DNA of 64,000 nt from Tistrella mobilis (GTDB lineage: Bacteria; Pseudomonadota; Alphaproteobacteria; Tistrellales; Tistrellaceae): assembly GCF_041468085.1 (NCBI RefSeq), contig NZ_CP121017.1, positions 2,979,676 through 3,043,675 on the forward strand, written 5' to 3'. Each line of letters starts with the position of its first letter. Position 1 is the first letter of the stretch. Below, piece by piece: positions 9,313-19,789 of the stretch. The position numbers and the translations under genes were made by a program. Under the pieces are notes generated by a model. That model was not told the DNA's origin and made no database searches. It saw only the letters and a program-made list of their open reading frames with translations.

Positions 9313-10752
9313 TCAAGCCTCGGCCGCAGGATAGGGGGCGAAGCGGCGTTCCGCCTCATCCACCGCCAGACGCCGCCCCACCGGCGGAAAGGCGCGCTGC
9401 GGGCAGGCCGGGCGGTCGCAGACCTTGCAGCCGGCGCCGATCGGCGTCGCCGCCTCCGGGTCGGACAGATCCAGTCCCTTGGCATAGACCAGCCGGCCGG
9501 CATGGCGCAGGTCGCAGCCGAGCCCGATCGCGAAGCTCTTGCCCGGCGCGCCCCAGCCGCCACCCATACGCCCCACCGTGCGGGCGATCCAGAGATAGGT
9601 CCGGCCATCGGGCATGCGGGCCAGCTGGGTCAGGATCCGGCCGGGGCTTGCGAAGGCCTCGTGGACATTCCAGAGCGGGCAGCTGCCGCCGACCCGCGAG
9701 AAATGGAAATCGGTCGCCGACTGACGCTTGGAGATATTGCCGGCACGATCCACCCGCACGAAGAAGAAGGGCACGCCCCGCGCCTCGGGCCGCTGCAATG
9801 TGCTGAGCCGATGGCAGATGGTCTCGAACCCCACCCCGAAGCGGCGGGACAGGCGCTCGATGTCATAGCCCAGCTCCTCCGCCGCGGCCAGGAAAGGGCC
9901 ATAGGGCAGGATCAGCGCCCCGGCGAAATAGGCGGCCAGGCCGATCCGCGCCAGTACCCGCGCCTCCTCTCCCGAAAAGCCCGGATCGGCCGACAGCCGG
10001 TCCAGCACCACCCCCTGCTCCAGAAAGGCAAGCCGGCTGGCGATCTGGAAGGCGGCCCGGCCGGGCGGCAGGCCCGCGGCCAGCCGCAGCACCCGGCGCT
10101 CGGGATCGAAGCGGCTCAACACCCCGCCCCGGCTTTCCGCCTCGCCGGGCTGTTCGTCGTCGATCACCTCGACGCCGTGGCGGCGGCGCAGATGCGCGAT
10201 CAACCGCGGCAGAACCCGGCCGGGAACCAGACCCGCCGCCGCGTTCAGCGCCTCGGCGGCATGGTCCAGCTCGGCCACATGGTTATGGCGGGCATAGAAG
10301 AAATCCCGCACCTCCTCGTAAGGCATGGGCGTCAAGGTCTGGCCGGCGACATCCTGCCCAAGCCGGGCGGCAAGCGCATCGGCCCGTTCCTCCGCCGCCC
10401 GCCAGCGCCGGTGCAGCCCGATCAGCGCCCGGCCCATCTCGGGCATGCCGGCGGCCAGTTCGCGGATCTCGGCCATCGATACCCGTCCGCCGGCCCCCTC
10501 TCCGCTTCCGATCAGCACATCGCGCAGATCGGCGATCAGCCGCGCCTCCTCGTCCTCCGAGAACACCTGCACGTCGACACCGAACACCGCGTTGATCTTC
10601 AGCAGCACCGGCACGGTCAATGGCCGCTGGTTGCGCTCCAGCTGGTTCAGATAGCTCGGCGACACGTCCAGTGCGCGGGCAAGTGCCGCCTGGGTCAGGC
10701 CGCGTTCCTCGCGCAGCCGCTTCAGCCGCACACCCATGAATGCTTTGCTCAT
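9313..10752 (-). CDS. ScfR-type transcriptional regulator of propionyl-CoA metabolism (XRE HTH + DUF955 + DUF2083)
   Basis: About 479 residues. An N-terminal XRE helix-turn-helix ([20 protein letters not shown], then [17 protein letters not shown]) is followed by an IrrE-like DUF955 region and a C-terminal DUF2083 cysteine-bearing domain ([23 protein letters not shown]). This order is that of the short-chain fatty acyl regulators (ScfR/RamB/PrpR class). The ATG at 10752 follows an AGGAGATG ribosome binding site. It is divergent from prpD, and the intergenic region carries four TTCGCAA-type sites. It very likely senses short-chain acyl-CoA and activates prpDCB. Confidence 0.88.
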   Translation of the reverse strand: MSKAFMGVRLKRLREERGLTQAALARALDVSPSYLNQLERNQRPLTVPVLLKINAVFGVDVQVFSEDEEARLIADLRDVLIGSGEGAGGRVSMAEIRELAAGMPEMGRALIGLHRRWRAAEERADALAARLGQDVAGQTLTPMPYEEVRDFFYARHNHVAELDHAAEALNAAAGLVPGRVLPRLIAHLRRRHGVEVIDDEQPGEAESRGGVLSRFDPERRVLRLAAGLPPGRAAFQIASRLAFLEQGVVLDRLSADPGFSGEEARVLARIGLAAYFAGALILPYGPFLAAAEELGYDIERLSRRFGVGFETICHRLSTLQRPEARGVPFFFVRVDRAGNISKRQSATDFHFSRVGGSCPLWNVHEAFASPGRILTQLARMPDGRTYLWIARTVGRMGGGWGAPGKSFAIGLGCDLRHAGRLVYAKGLDLSDPEAATPIGAGCKVCDRPACPQRAFPPVGRRLAVDEAERRFAPYPAAEA

Positions 10753-10780
10753 ACGCCGTTCATCTCCTGTGCCCCGGATC

Positions 10781-10870
10781 TTCGCAATCTTCGCAAATTC
10801 CCGGATCACCCTTCGCAAACCCACGCATTTTCAGTCATTTGTGGATTTTTCTGTCTGCGTATATTGCGAA
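10781..10870. promoter_or_regulatory. Cluster of TTCGCAA sites between scfR-like gene and prpD
   Basis: TTCGCAA occurs at 10781-10787, 10790-10796 and 10812-10818, and in reverse (TTGCGAA) at 10864-10870. Regulators of the ScfR/RamB class recognise TTTGCAAA/TTCGCAAA-like motifs, so these are good operator candidates. The last copy overlaps a possible -10 (TATATT at 10860-10865) just upstream of prpD. Confidence 0.65.
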
Positions 10871-10893
10871 GCATCCCATCCGATGCAAGCGCA

Positions 10894-12420
10894 ATGAGGC
10901 CCCCGGTGATCCTGCACGAGGTTCGCGCCCGCCGTTCCGCCGACCACCTGCCCCGCGAGGATCAGCTCGCCTGGAAGATCGCGGCCGTCGCCGCCGACCC
11001 GGTACCGGTCGGTGCCGAGGTCGCGGAAATGATCGGCAACCGCATCATCGACAATGCCGCGGTCGCCGCCGCCGCCCTTGCCCGACGGCCGGTGGCGAGC
11101 GCCCGCGCCCAGGCGACCGCCCATCCCTTCACCCCCGGTGCCACGGTCTTCGGCCTGTCGCCCCATCGCCGGATCTCGCCCGAATGGGCGGCCTGGGCAA
11201 ATGGCGTCGCGGTGCGGGAACTCGATTTCCACGACACTTTCCTCGCCGCAGACTATTCCCATCCGGGCGACAACATCCCGCCGGTGCTGGCGGTCGCCCA
11301 GCATTGCGGGCTGAACGGCGATCGCCTGCTCCGGGGCCTCGCCGCCGCCTACGAGATCCAGGTCGATCTGGTGAAGGGCATCTGCCTGCACGAGCACCGC
11401 ATCGACCACATCGCCCATCTGGGCCCCTCGGCCGCCGCCGGCATCGGCGCGGCGCTGGGCCTGCCGACCGAGGTGATCGTACAGGCGGTGCAGCAGGCGC
11501 TTCACGTCACCACCACCACCCGCCAGTCGCGCAAGGGCGAGATTTCCAGCTGGAAGGCCTATGCCCCGGCCTTTGCGGGCAAAATGGCGATCGAGGCGGT
11601 GGACCGCGCCATGCGCGGCGAGGGCGCGCCCGCCCCCGTCTACGAGGGCGAGGACGGGGTCATCGCCCGCCTGCTCGGCGGTTTCGAGGCGGTCTACCAC
11701 GTACCGCTTCCGGCCCCGGGAGAGCCCAGGCGGGCGATCCTTGAGACCTATACCAAGGAATACTCGGCCGAATACCAGGCCCAGGCGCTGATCGATCTCG
11801 CCCGGCGGATGGCACCCGCGATCGGCAATCCCGCCCGGGTGAAGAGCATCGTCATCCACACCAGCCACCACACCCACAACGTGATCGGCACCGGCAGCGG
11901 CGACCCGCAGAAATTCGATCCCCGGGCCAGCCGCGAAACGCTGGATCATTCGATCATGTACATCTTCGCGGTCGCCCTGGAAGACGGCGGCTGGCACCAC
12001 CAGCGCTCCTACGCGCCGGACCGTGCCGCCCGCCCCGCGACCGTCGCGCTCTGGCGGAAGATCTCGACGGTGGAAGATCCCGCCTGGACCCGGCGCTATC
12101 ACGCCGCCGATCCGGCGGCCAAGGCCTTCGGCGGACGGGTGGTCGTCACCCTCGACGACGGGCGCGAGATCATCGACGAGCTGGCGGTGGCCGATGCCCA
12201 TCCGGCCGGCGCCCACCCCTTCCGCCGCCCCGACTACATCGCCAAGTTCCGCACCCTCGCCGAGGGTGTGATCGAACCGGTCGAACAGGACCGCTTCCTC
12301 GCCACCGTCGAGCGCCTGCCGCATCTGTCGGCCGACGATCTGGCCGGGCTGACCTTCACGGTCCCCTCCGACCGGCTGGGTGCGCGGGCACTCCACGGCA
12401 TCTTCGACCGGCTCGGCTGA
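10894..12420 (+). CDS. prpD: 2-methylcitrate dehydratase (MmgE/PrpD family)
   Basis: 508 residues. It begins [20 protein letters not shown] and shows PrpD family blocks: [66 protein letters not shown], and [22 protein letters not shown]. It dehydrates 2-methylcitrate in the methylcitrate cycle, which turns propionyl-CoA and oxaloacetate into pyruvate and succinate. It is the first gene of a tight prpD-prpC-prpB-metE run and is divergent from the ScfR-type regulator. The open frame extends far upstream, but ATG 10894 is the first start that keeps only family-like sequence. Confidence 0.93.
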   Translation: MRPPVILHEVRARRSADHLPREDQLAWKIAAVAADPVPVGAEVAEMIGNRIIDNAAVAAAALARRPVASARAQATAHPFTPGATVFGLSPHRRISPEWAAWANGVAVRELDFHDTFLAADYSHPGDNIPPVLAVAQHCGLNGDRLLRGLAAAYEIQVDLVKGICLHEHRIDHIAHLGPSAAAGIGAALGLPTEVIVQAVQQALHVTTTTRQSRKGEISSWKAYAPAFAGKMAIEAVDRAMRGEGAPAPVYEGEDGVIARLLGGFEAVYHVPLPAPGEPRRAILETYTKEYSAEYQAQALIDLARRMAPAIGNPARVKSIVIHTSHHTHNVIGTGSGDPQKFDPRASRETLDHSIMYIFAVALEDGGWHHQRSYAPDRAARPATVALWRKISTVEDPAWTRRYHAADPAAKAFGGRVVVTLDDGREIIDELAVADAHPAGAHPFRRPDYIAKFRTLAEGVIEPVEQDRFLATVERLPHLSADDLAGLTFTVPSDRLGARALHGIFDRLG

Positions 12421-12442
12421 CCTCCTGAAGGAGTCCAGGCAG

Positions 12443-13624
12443 ATGACGACCACGACCCTCTCCGACACCCCGCGCCCGAAGAAGTCGGTGGCGCTGTCGG
12501 GCGTGCCCGCCGGCAACACCGCGCTCTGCTCCGTCGGCCGCAGCGGCAACGATCTGCATTATCGCGGCTACGACATCCTCGACATCGCCGACCGCTGCGA
12601 TTTCGAAGAGATCGCCCATCTGCTGATCCATGGCGACCTGCCGACCGAGGCGCAGCTGCGGCTCTATCGCCAGAAGCTGAAACGGCTGCGCGGCCTGCCC
12701 GAGGCGGTGCGCCGGACGCTGGAGGCCCTGCCGGCCGCCGCCCATCCCATGGATGTGCTGCGCTCGGGCGTCTCGGCCCTGGGCTGCGCCCTGCCGGAAA
12801 CGGCCGACCGCAACCCGGCGGGCGCCCGCGACATTGCCGACCGGCTGCTGGCCTCGCTGGGGTCGATGCTGCTCTACTGGCGCCACTACGCCCATGCCGG
12901 CCGGCGGATCGAGGTCGAAACCGACGACGACAGCATCGGCGGGCATTTCCTGCATCTGCTGCACGGCCGCCCGGCCCCCGCCGCACATCTCAGGGCGATG
13001 CACACCTCGCTCAACCTCTATGCCGAGCACGAATTCAACGCCTCGACCTTCGCGGCCCGCACCATCGCCGGCACCGGTGCCGATCTCCATTCGGCGATCA
13101 CCGGCGGCATCGGCGCCCTGAGCGGCCCCAAACATGGCGGCGCCAACGAGGTCGCCCTCGACATCCAGCTGCGTTATGCCGGCCCCGACGAGGCCGAGGC
13201 CGACATCCGCCGGCGGGTGGCGGCGAAAGAGGTGATCATCGGCTTCGGCCATCCGGTCTACACCATCGCCGATCCGCGCAATGTGGTGGCGAAACAGGTC
13301 GCCCGCCGGCTGACGGAGGAAAGCGGCGACATGCGGCTCTACCGCATCGCCGAACGGATCGAGGCGGTGATGGCCGATGCCCGGTCGATGTTCGCCAATC
13401 TCGACTGGTACACCGCCGTCGCCTATCACGTCATGGGCATACCGACCCTGCTGTTCACGCCGCTCTTCGTCATCGCCCGGACATCCGGCTGGTCGGCCCA
13501 TGTGATCGAGCAGCGCCAGGACGGCAAGATCATCCGCCCTTCGGCCAATTATGTCGGCCCCGAGCCGCGCCCCTTCCTGCCGATCGGACAGCGCGACCCG
13601 GCCGGCCGGGTGCGTGCGGCCTGA
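12443..13624 (+). CDS. prpC: 2-methylcitrate synthase
   Basis: 393 residues of the citrate-synthase fold. The catalytic histidines lie in [12 protein letters not shown] and GFGHPVY, and an active-site Asp in [16 protein letters not shown]. The N-terminus [33 protein letters not shown] is characteristic of PrpC rather than of housekeeping citrate synthase. It condenses propionyl-CoA with oxaloacetate. ATG 12443 has a GAAGGAG ribosome binding site and sits 22 bases after prpD. Confidence 0.94.
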   Translation: MTTTTLSDTPRPKKSVALSGVPAGNTALCSVGRSGNDLHYRGYDILDIADRCDFEEIAHLLIHGDLPTEAQLRLYRQKLKRLRGLPEAVRRTLEALPAAAHPMDVLRSGVSALGCALPETADRNPAGARDIADRLLASLGSMLLYWRHYAHAGRRIEVETDDDSIGGHFLHLLHGRPAPAAHLRAMHTSLNLYAEHEFNASTFAARTIAGTGADLHSAITGGIGALSGPKHGGANEVALDIQLRYAGPDEAEADIRRRVAAKEVIIGFGHPVYTIADPRNVVAKQVARRLTEESGDMRLYRIAERIEAVMADARSMFANLDWYTAVAYHVMGIPTLLFTPLFVIARTSGWSAHVIEQRQDGKIIRPSANYVGPEPRPFLPIGQRDPAGRVRAA

Positions 13625-13642
13625 CCCGAGGATCCCCGTCAG

Positions 13643-14560
13643 ATGCCCTATCTCATGGCCGACCACCTGCCCGCGGAACCCGCGGGCCGGCGCTTCCGGA
13701 ATCTTCTCGCCCGGCCCGGCATCCTGCGCCTGCCGGGCACCCATAACGGCCTCGCCGCCCTGCAGGCGAAGGCGGCGGGCTTCGATGCGCTCTATCTGTC
13801 GGGTGCGGCGATGACCGCTTCGATGGGCCTGCCCGATCTCGGCATCATCACCGTCGACGAGGTCGCTTTCTTCATCCGCCAGATCGCCCGTGCCGCAGGC
13901 CTGCCGCTGCTGGTCGACGGCGATACCGGCTATGGCGAGGCGCTGAACGTCATGCACATGGTACGCAGCTTCGAAGAGGCCGGCGCCGGCGCCGTCCATC
14001 TCGAAGACCAGCTGCTGCCCAAGAAGTGCGGCCATCTGAACGACAAGAAGCTGGCCTCGCTGCCCGATATGGCGGCAAAGATCGCCGCCGCCGCCCGGGC
14101 CCGCCGCGATCTGGTGATCATCGCCCGCACCGATGCCGTGGCATCCGAAGGTCTCGACGGTGCGGTCGAGCGCGCCCGTGCCTATGTCGAGGCCGGAGCC
14201 GACGCGATCTTTCCGGAGGCGCTGACCTCGGAAGACATGTTCGCCGAATTTGCCCGTCGCCTGCCCGGCGTGGCGCTGCTCGCCAACATGACCGAATTCG
14301 GCCGCACGCCCGCGATCACCGGCGCCCGTTTCGAAGAGATGGGTTACCGCATGGTGATCTGGCCGGTCAGCTCGCTGCGCGTCGCCGCCCGCGCCCAAGA
14401 GGAACTCTATGCCGCCCTGGTCCGCGACGACGCGACGGCGGCGATGCTGCCGCGCATGCAGACCCGCGCCCAGCTCTACAAGACGCTCGGCTATCACGAC
14501 TACGAGGCGCTCGATCTGTCGATCGTGACCACCGTCATCCCCGTGTCCGGAGCCGCCTGA
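13643..14560 (+). CDS. prpB: Methylisocitrate lyase
   Basis: 305 residues of the isocitrate lyase/PEP mutase family. The catalytic signature KKCGH carries the general-acid Cys129, and LLVDGDTGYGE, VHLEDQ and IIARTDA supply the metal- and substrate-binding acids. It cleaves 2-methylisocitrate to pyruvate and succinate, the last step of the methylcitrate cycle. It lies 18 bases after prpC and one base before metE, so all four genes are probably co-transcribed. Confidence 0.95.
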   Translation: MPYLMADHLPAEPAGRRFRNLLARPGILRLPGTHNGLAALQAKAAGFDALYLSGAAMTASMGLPDLGIITVDEVAFFIRQIARAAGLPLLVDGDTGYGEALNVMHMVRSFEEAGAGAVHLEDQLLPKKCGHLNDKKLASLPDMAAKIAAAARARRDLVIIARTDAVASEGLDGAVERARAYVEAGADAIFPEALTSEDMFAEFARRLPGVALLANMTEFGRTPAITGARFEEMGYRMVIWPVSSLRVAARAQEELYAALVRDDATAAMLPRMQTRAQLYKTLGYHDYEALDLSIVTTVIPVSGAA

Positions 14561-14561
14561 G

Positions 14562-16871
14562 ATGTCCGCCCCCCTGATCCGCACCGCCTCGCTGGGCTTT
14601 CCCCGTATCGGCCCGCGCCGTGAACTCAAAACCGCCCTGGAGGCCCACTGGCGGGGAGAGAGTACCGCCTGCGACCTGCTCGACACCGCCCGCGGCCTGC
14701 GGGCGGCCGGCTGGGCACGCCAGCACGCCGCCGGCATCACCTGCCTGCCCTCGGGCGACTTCTCGCTTTACGATCATGTGCTCGACACCGCCCTCATGGT
14801 GGGTGCGGTGCCGCCGGTCTATGCCGGCCCGGGCCGGGGCCATGCCGGCGGCCGGATCGGTCTCGATACCTGTTTTGCCATGGCACGTGGCACGCCCGAG
14901 GGGCTGCCGGCCATGGAAATGACCAAGTGGTTCGACACCAACTACCACTATCTCGTGCCCGAACTCCGCGCCGATCAGACCTTCTTCCTGGGGGACACCC
15001 GCATCGTCGACGCCTGGGTCGAGGCGCGCGGCCTGGGCTTCCGGACGCGGCCGGTGCTGCTCGGCCCGGTCAGCTTCCTGATGCTTGCGAAATGCGCGGG
15101 CGAGCCCTTCGACCGGCTGCGCCTGCTGCCCGGTCTGCTGCCGGTCTACACCCATGTCCTGCGCCTGCTGGCGGCGGCGGGGGCGACCGAACTCCAGCTC
15201 GACGAACCGGTGCTGGTCCTGGACGAAGACCCGGCGGTCACCGCGGCGGTCACGACCGCCACCGAAGCCTTTGCCGCAGCGGCAACCGGGCTTGGGATCA
15301 TGCTCACCACATATCACGGTGGCATCGACCATCTGGCCGACGCACTCTGCCGGCTGCCGGTCGACGGGCTGCATCTGGACCTGGTCCGCGCCCCCGGGCA
15401 GATCGACCGGATCCTGCAGAAGCTCGCCCCTGAAACCCGGCTTTCACTGGGGGTGATCGACGGCCGCAATGTCTGGCGGGCGGATCTTTCGGCACTGCTC
15501 GACCGGCTGACCCCGATCGTCGATGCCCGGGGGCCCGAACGGATCCAGCTTGCCCCGTCCTGCACTCTGCTGCATGTACCGATCGATCTCGATCGCGAGA
15601 CCCGGCTCGATCCGGAGCTGCGCTCGTGGCTCGCCTTCGCGGTGCAGAAGCTCGACGAACTCGTGATCCTTGCCCAGGCCCTGAGCGAGGGCCGGGGCGC
15701 GGTCGAAGCAGATCTGGCCGCGGCCGATGCCGCCCTGGCGGCCCGCCGGGCATCGGCGCGCATCCACGACCCTGCCGTGGCGGCGCGTCTTGCCGCCGTC
15801 ACCCCCGCCATGTCCCGGCGGCAGGCCCCCTATCCGGTCCGGGCGAAGGCGCAGCACGACCGGCTCGGCCTGCCGGCCTTCCCGACCACCACCATCGGCT
15901 CCTTCCCGCAGACGCCGGAGATCCGCAAGGCCCGCGCCGATCATGCCGCCGGCCGGCTCGACGACGCGGATTACGACGCGCTGATCGCCACCCGCACCAC
16001 CGAAGCGATCCGCTGGCAGGAAGAAACCGGCCTCGATGTGCTGGTCCATGGCGAGTTCGAGCGCAACGACATGGTGCAGTATTTCGGCGAACAACTGGCC
16101 GGCTTCGCCTTTACCGATCACGGCTGGGTACAGAGCTACGGCTCGCGCTATGTCCGCCCGCCGATCATCTGGGGCGATGTCTCACGGCCGCAGCCGATGA
16201 CGCTGCGATGGTCCGCCTTCGCCCGCAGCCTCACCGACCGGCCGATGAAGGGCATGCTGACCGGGCCGGTGACCATGCTGCAATGGTCTTTCGTGCGCGA
16301 CGACCTGCCGCGCATGGAGGTCTGCCGCCAGATCGCACTGGCGCTCCGCGACGAAGTCTCGGACCTGGAAGCCGCCGGCATCGAGGTGATCCAGATCGAC
16401 GAGCCGGCCTTCCGCGAAGGGCTGCCCCTGCGGAGGGCGGATCGCCCGGCCTGGCTCGATGCCGCCACCGAATGCTTCCGCCTTGCGGCCTCGGCTGTCG
16501 GCGATGCCACCCAGATCCACACCCATATGTGCTATTCCGAGTTCAACGACATCATCGATGCGATCGCGGCCCTGGATGCCGACGTGATCTCGATCGAGAC
16601 CGCGCGCTCGAAGATGGAACTGCTCGACGCCTTCACCACCTTCGCCTACCCCAACGAGATCGGGCCGGGTGTCTACGACATCCACAGTCCGCGCCTGCCG
16701 TCGGAAGAGGAAATGGTCGCCCTTCTGGAGCGGGCCAGTGCACGCCTGCCCGCGGAGCGGATCTGGGTCAACCCGGATTGCGGCCTCAAGACCCGTCGCT
16801 GGGAGGAAGTCAAACCTGCTCTCGAAGCCCTGGTCCGGGCGGCGCGGGAAATGCGGCGGCGGATGGTCTGA
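14562..16871 (+). CDS. metE: Cobalamin-independent methionine synthase
   Basis: 769 residues, the normal MetE length, with both barrels present. The N-terminus SLGFPRIGPRRELKTALEAHW is typical. The zinc site that activates homocysteine is complete: His655 and Cys657 in IHTHMCYSEF, Glu679 in ISIETARSKME, and Cys740 in WVNPDCGLKTR. It moves a methyl group from 5-methyltetrahydropteroyl-glutamate to homocysteine without B12. The start codon lies one base after the prpB stop, which places this methionine enzyme in the propionate operon, an unusual partner. No riboswitch is seen directly upstream of metE. Confidence 0.96.
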   Translation: MSAPLIRTASLGFPRIGPRRELKTALEAHWRGESTACDLLDTARGLRAAGWARQHAAGITCLPSGDFSLYDHVLDTALMVGAVPPVYAGPGRGHAGGRIGLDTCFAMARGTPEGLPAMEMTKWFDTNYHYLVPELRADQTFFLGDTRIVDAWVEARGLGFRTRPVLLGPVSFLMLAKCAGEPFDRLRLLPGLLPVYTHVLRLLAAAGATELQLDEPVLVLDEDPAVTAAVTTATEAFAAAATGLGIMLTTYHGGIDHLADALCRLPVDGLHLDLVRAPGQIDRILQKLAPETRLSLGVIDGRNVWRADLSALLDRLTPIVDARGPERIQLAPSCTLLHVPIDLDRETRLDPELRSWLAFAVQKLDELVILAQALSEGRGAVEADLAAADAALAARRASARIHDPAVAARLAAVTPAMSRRQAPYPVRAKAQHDRLGLPAFPTTTIGSFPQTPEIRKARADHAAGRLDDADYDALIATRTTEAIRWQEETGLDVLVHGEFERNDMVQYFGEQLAGFAFTDHGWVQSYGSRYVRPPIIWGDVSRPQPMTLRWSAFARSLTDRPMKGMLTGPVTMLQWSFVRDDLPRMEVCRQIALALRDEVSDLEAAGIEVIQIDEPAFREGLPLRRADRPAWLDAATECFRLAASAVGDATQIHTHMCYSEFNDIIDAIAALDADVISIETARSKMELLDAFTTFAYPNEIGPGVYDIHSPRLPSEEEMVALLERASARLPAERIWVNPDCGLKTRRWEEVKPALEALVRAAREMRRRMV

Positions 16872-16896
16872 GCACCCGCCGCGACGTGCGATGCCG

Positions 16897-18657
16897 TCAC
16901 CCGTCGGCAAGGCTGAGGCCAAGGCGCGCAAGCACACCGGCCACTTCCGCCCTGCCCGCCCCGTCAAGGCCGCCCGGCATCTCGACCGCCACCCGCCGGG
17001 CCGCGGGATCGGTGCAACGCAGCTCTGCCCCGGGTGCGATATCGGCAAGTGCCGCCCGCACCCGATGCAGGGTTGCCTCCTGCCGCAGACGGAAGCGGGC
17101 GATCTTGCCGAGCGGCGTCAGCGGCAGATCGGGCACCACGAAGACATGGCGGGGCCGGGCCGGCGGTTCGGCGATGGCCGCCGCCACGAAGGCTGCGACC
17201 TCTTCGGCCCGGCAATCCGCACCGGCGCGCGGCATGACATAGAGCACCGGCAGTTCGCCCGCATAATCGTCCGGCATCGCCACCGCCGCCGCCTGGGCAA
17301 CCGCCGGATGGCGATGCGCCACCTCTTCGATCAGGACCGGATCGATGTTGTGACCGCTGCGGATGATCACATCCTTGGCCCGGCCGGTGATGCGCAGTTC
17401 GCCCGAGGGCAGCAGCTCGCCCAGATCGCCCGAGGCGAACCAGCCGTCGACCGGCACCCCCTCGATACCGGCCTCGGTCAGATAGCCCTGAAAGACATTC
17501 GGGCCGGCGACACGGATCTCGCCGCCTTCGGCCACGGCCACCCGGATCAGCGGCACCGGCGGGCCGACGGCATGGTCGTGGAAACGGCCGTCGACCGGCT
17601 GCACCGCGACGATGCCGCCGGTCTCGGTCATGCCGTAGAGCTGAGAGACCGGCCGGCCGCTCGCCGCTTCTACCCGCTTCGCCAGTTCGGGGGCGAGTGG
17701 CGAGCCGCCGGTCAGAAGCCCGCGAAGCGTGGCGAGGGTCGCCCCTCTGCGCGGCACATCCACGATCGCGGCCAGGATGGTGGGCACGCTGCCGATCACG
17801 CTGCTCCGGGTCTCGTCGACGATCTCCCAGAAGCGGCCGACCACGGCCGGATTGCGCAGGCCGGTCGCGGTCGGGAAGATCACCGTGGCACCCTCCGACA
17901 GCGCCGCCAGCAGCACATCGACCAGCCCGCCGACATGAAACAACGGCAGCCCGGTCAATACCCGGTCCCCGGGCCCCATGCCGCTGCCGGCCGCCATCAT
18001 CAGCGTCGCCGCCACCAGATTGCGGGCCGACAGCTGCGCCAGTTTGGGTGCGCCGGTGGTGCCGCCGGTATGGATGAAGGCGGCCACCCGGTCGGGATCC
18101 CCCGGCAGCACCGGCTCCCCCCCATCCCCCAGGGCCAGAAAAGCCGCCCAGCCGAGCGCATCGGTCGCCTCGGGCCCGACCGGCACCTCGACGACCTGTG
18201 TCACCCCGGGCGTTTCCGCCACGGCCGCCGCCACCCGGGACCGCACATCCAGGGCCGGATGCGGCCCCATGGTCACCACCACCCGCACCCGCGCCAGGGA
18301 CAGCTGGGCGGCGATCGCCTCGGCCGACAGCAGCAGATTGACCGGAAAGGCGATGCCCGCGGTCGCGGCGGCCAGCACCGCCGTCACCGCCTGTGGCACG
18401 AAGGGCAGCAGGATCGCCACCCCGTCATCGGGGCCCACCCCCAGCGCGCGCAGGGCCGCAGCCGCCCTGTGGACATCCGCCAGCAGCCGGTCATAGGGCA
18501 CCGCCACGGCCGGCCGGCCCGCGGCATCGGGCAGATATTCCAGCGCCGGATGCGTCGGCCGGGCCGCGGCGACCCGGTCCAGCAGCGCCAGAGGCGTGGG
18601 TGTGGCGTCGAGACGGGCAAGCAGCGCCGCCGCCCGCCGATCGGTATCCGGCATCAT
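16897..18657 (-). CDS. Acyl-CoA synthetase (AMP-forming ligase)
   Basis: 586 residues. The ANL-family motifs are intact: P-loop FIHTGGTTGAPKLAQ, LYGMTETGG, GWFASGDLG, GRAKDVIIRSGHNIDP, and the C-terminal lysine region LTPLGKIARF. It activates a carboxylic acid to its CoA thioester through an acyl-adenylate; the acid is unknown. It lies downstream of the enoyl-CoA hydratase gene on the same strand (51-base gap), so the pair probably forms an operon for catabolism of an unsaturated or aromatic acid under the TetR regulator at 19790. It is convergent with metE (25-base gap). Confidence 0.9.
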   Translation of the reverse strand: MMPDTDRRAAALLARLDATPTPLALLDRVAAARPTHPALEYLPDAAGRPAVAVPYDRLLADVHRAAAALRALGVGPDDGVAILLPFVPQAVTAVLAAATAGIAFPVNLLLSAEAIAAQLSLARVRVVVTMGPHPALDVRSRVAAAVAETPGVTQVVEVPVGPEATDALGWAAFLALGDGGEPVLPGDPDRVAAFIHTGGTTGAPKLAQLSARNLVAATLMMAAGSGMGPGDRVLTGLPLFHVGGLVDVLLAALSEGATVIFPTATGLRNPAVVGRFWEIVDETRSSVIGSVPTILAAIVDVPRRGATLATLRGLLTGGSPLAPELAKRVEAASGRPVSQLYGMTETGGIVAVQPVDGRFHDHAVGPPVPLIRVAVAEGGEIRVAGPNVFQGYLTEAGIEGVPVDGWFASGDLGELLPSGELRITGRAKDVIIRSGHNIDPVLIEEVAHRHPAVAQAAAVAMPDDYAGELPVLYVMPRAGADCRAEEVAAFVAAAIAEPPARPRHVFVVPDLPLTPLGKIARFRLRQEATLHRVRAALADIAPGAELRCTDPAARRVAVEMPGGLDGAGRAEVAGVLARLGLSLADG

Positions 18658-18708
18658 GGCCGTTTCCCCCTGTCGTCTTGTTTTTGCAGGATCGATGTCC
18701 GAACGGGC

Positions 18709-19611
18709 TCAGCCCTTGTGCCGGGCCTCCAGTTCCCGGATGGCCGCCCGGGCTTCCTCGCCCTCGGGGATCGGCCGGCCGCCGTCGCGCCACCCGACGG
18801 CCGCCTTGAAGCCCTCGGCCTGGGCATAACGCCGGAACCAGAGGCCTTCGGGGTTGTGGCGGGTGATGCCGTCGAACACCGTCGCCATCATCTGGCTCTG
18901 CTCCAGCCCCATGGTCAGCATCACCTGATTGACCACCATTTTGTGCATGGCCAGATGGCCGCGAGGCACGCCGGCGATGCGGTCCGCAAGTTTGCGGGTC
19001 GCCGCTTCCAGCTCCGCCGCCGGCACCGCCTCGTTGGCCAGCCCCCAGGCGGCAGCGGTGCGGCCGTCGATCACGTCGCCGGTGAACATCAGCTGCTTGG
19101 CGCGGGTCGGCCCCAGGCGGTAGGTCCACATCGCCGTGGTCGGGCAGCCCCAGACACGGGTCGGCATGTAACCGATGCGGGCATCCTCGGCCATCACCAG
19201 CAGGTCGCAGCAGAGCGCGATGTCGCTGCCGCCGGCCACCGCCGCGCCATGAACCTTGGCGATGGTCGGCTTGGAACAGCGCCAGAGGCTCATGAAGTCC
19301 TCGGTGTTCCGCTTCATGCAGGCATAGTCGACCATCGGATCCCAGGGATAGCTCTCCTGCTGGCAGGGGTGTTCCACCACCTGCTCCGCCGTATCGGCCA
19401 GGTCATAGCCGCCGCAGAAACCCTTCCCCGCGCCCTCGACCACGATCACATGGACCTGATCATTGGCCTCGGCCCAGGCGACCGCGTCGCGGATGTCGCG
19501 GGGGGTCTGGTCGGTGATGGCGTTCAGCCGCTCGGGGCGGTTCAGCAGCAGCCGTGCAATGCGGGGCGATGCGGGATCCTGGTCGATCCGCAGGGTGGCG
19601 AAATCGGGCAT
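18709..19611 (-). CDS. Enoyl-CoA hydratase/isomerase family (crotonase) protein
   Basis: 300 residues. Crotonase oxyanion-hole blocks are visible as [14 protein letters not shown] and [25 protein letters not shown], with the conserved [14 protein letters not shown] stretch after them. It hydrates, isomerises or otherwise processes an enoyl-CoA in the cytoplasm. It is the promoter-proximal gene of a two-gene operon with the acyl-CoA synthetase and faces a TetR regulator across an interval with two matching operators. Confidence 0.9.
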   Translation of the reverse strand: MPDFATLRIDQDPASPRIARLLLNRPERLNAITDQTPRDIRDAVAWAEANDQVHVIVVEGAGKGFCGGYDLADTAEQVVEHPCQQESYPWDPMVDYACMKRNTEDFMSLWRCSKPTIAKVHGAAVAGGSDIALCCDLLVMAEDARIGYMPTRVWGCPTTAMWTYRLGPTRAKQLMFTGDVIDGRTAAAWGLANEAVPAAELEAATRKLADRIAGVPRGHLAMHKMVVNQVMLTMGLEQSQMMATVFDGITRHNPEGLWFRRYAQAEGFKAAVGWRDGGRPIPEGEEARAAIRELEARHKG

Positions 19612-19641
19612 GGGAAGCTCCGGTCGGGGGTTGCAGGTTCA

Positions 19642-19694
19642 ACAGTCAACATTGACTGTATGACCCGATCCCGCCGACCGTCAATCCTGACTGT
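19642..19694. promoter_or_regulatory. Two related operators in the hydratase/TetR divergent region
   Basis: Site 1 (19642-19659) is a perfect inverted repeat, ACAGTCAA-CA-TTGACTGT. Site 2 (19677-19694), ACCGTCAATCCTGACTGT, matches it at 14 of 18 positions. Their centres are 35 bases apart. The location between the crotonase operon and the divergent TetR gene suggests paired binding of that TetR protein. Confidence 0.75.
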
Positions 19695-19789
19695 CAAAGG
19701 GCCGACGCCCGCCACCGGTTGCAATCTGCCGCCGGGCGTGTTTGCAATCGCCGGCACCTTGGCCCAGATCCTCGGGGAGACGCCGTCAG

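Noticed and set aside
8749-10893. Very long plus-strand open frame running into prpD
   Set aside because: It crosses the riboswitch and lies antisense to nrdA and the ScfR-type gene; family-like PrpD sequence begins only at 10894. The upstream part is a high-GC artefact.
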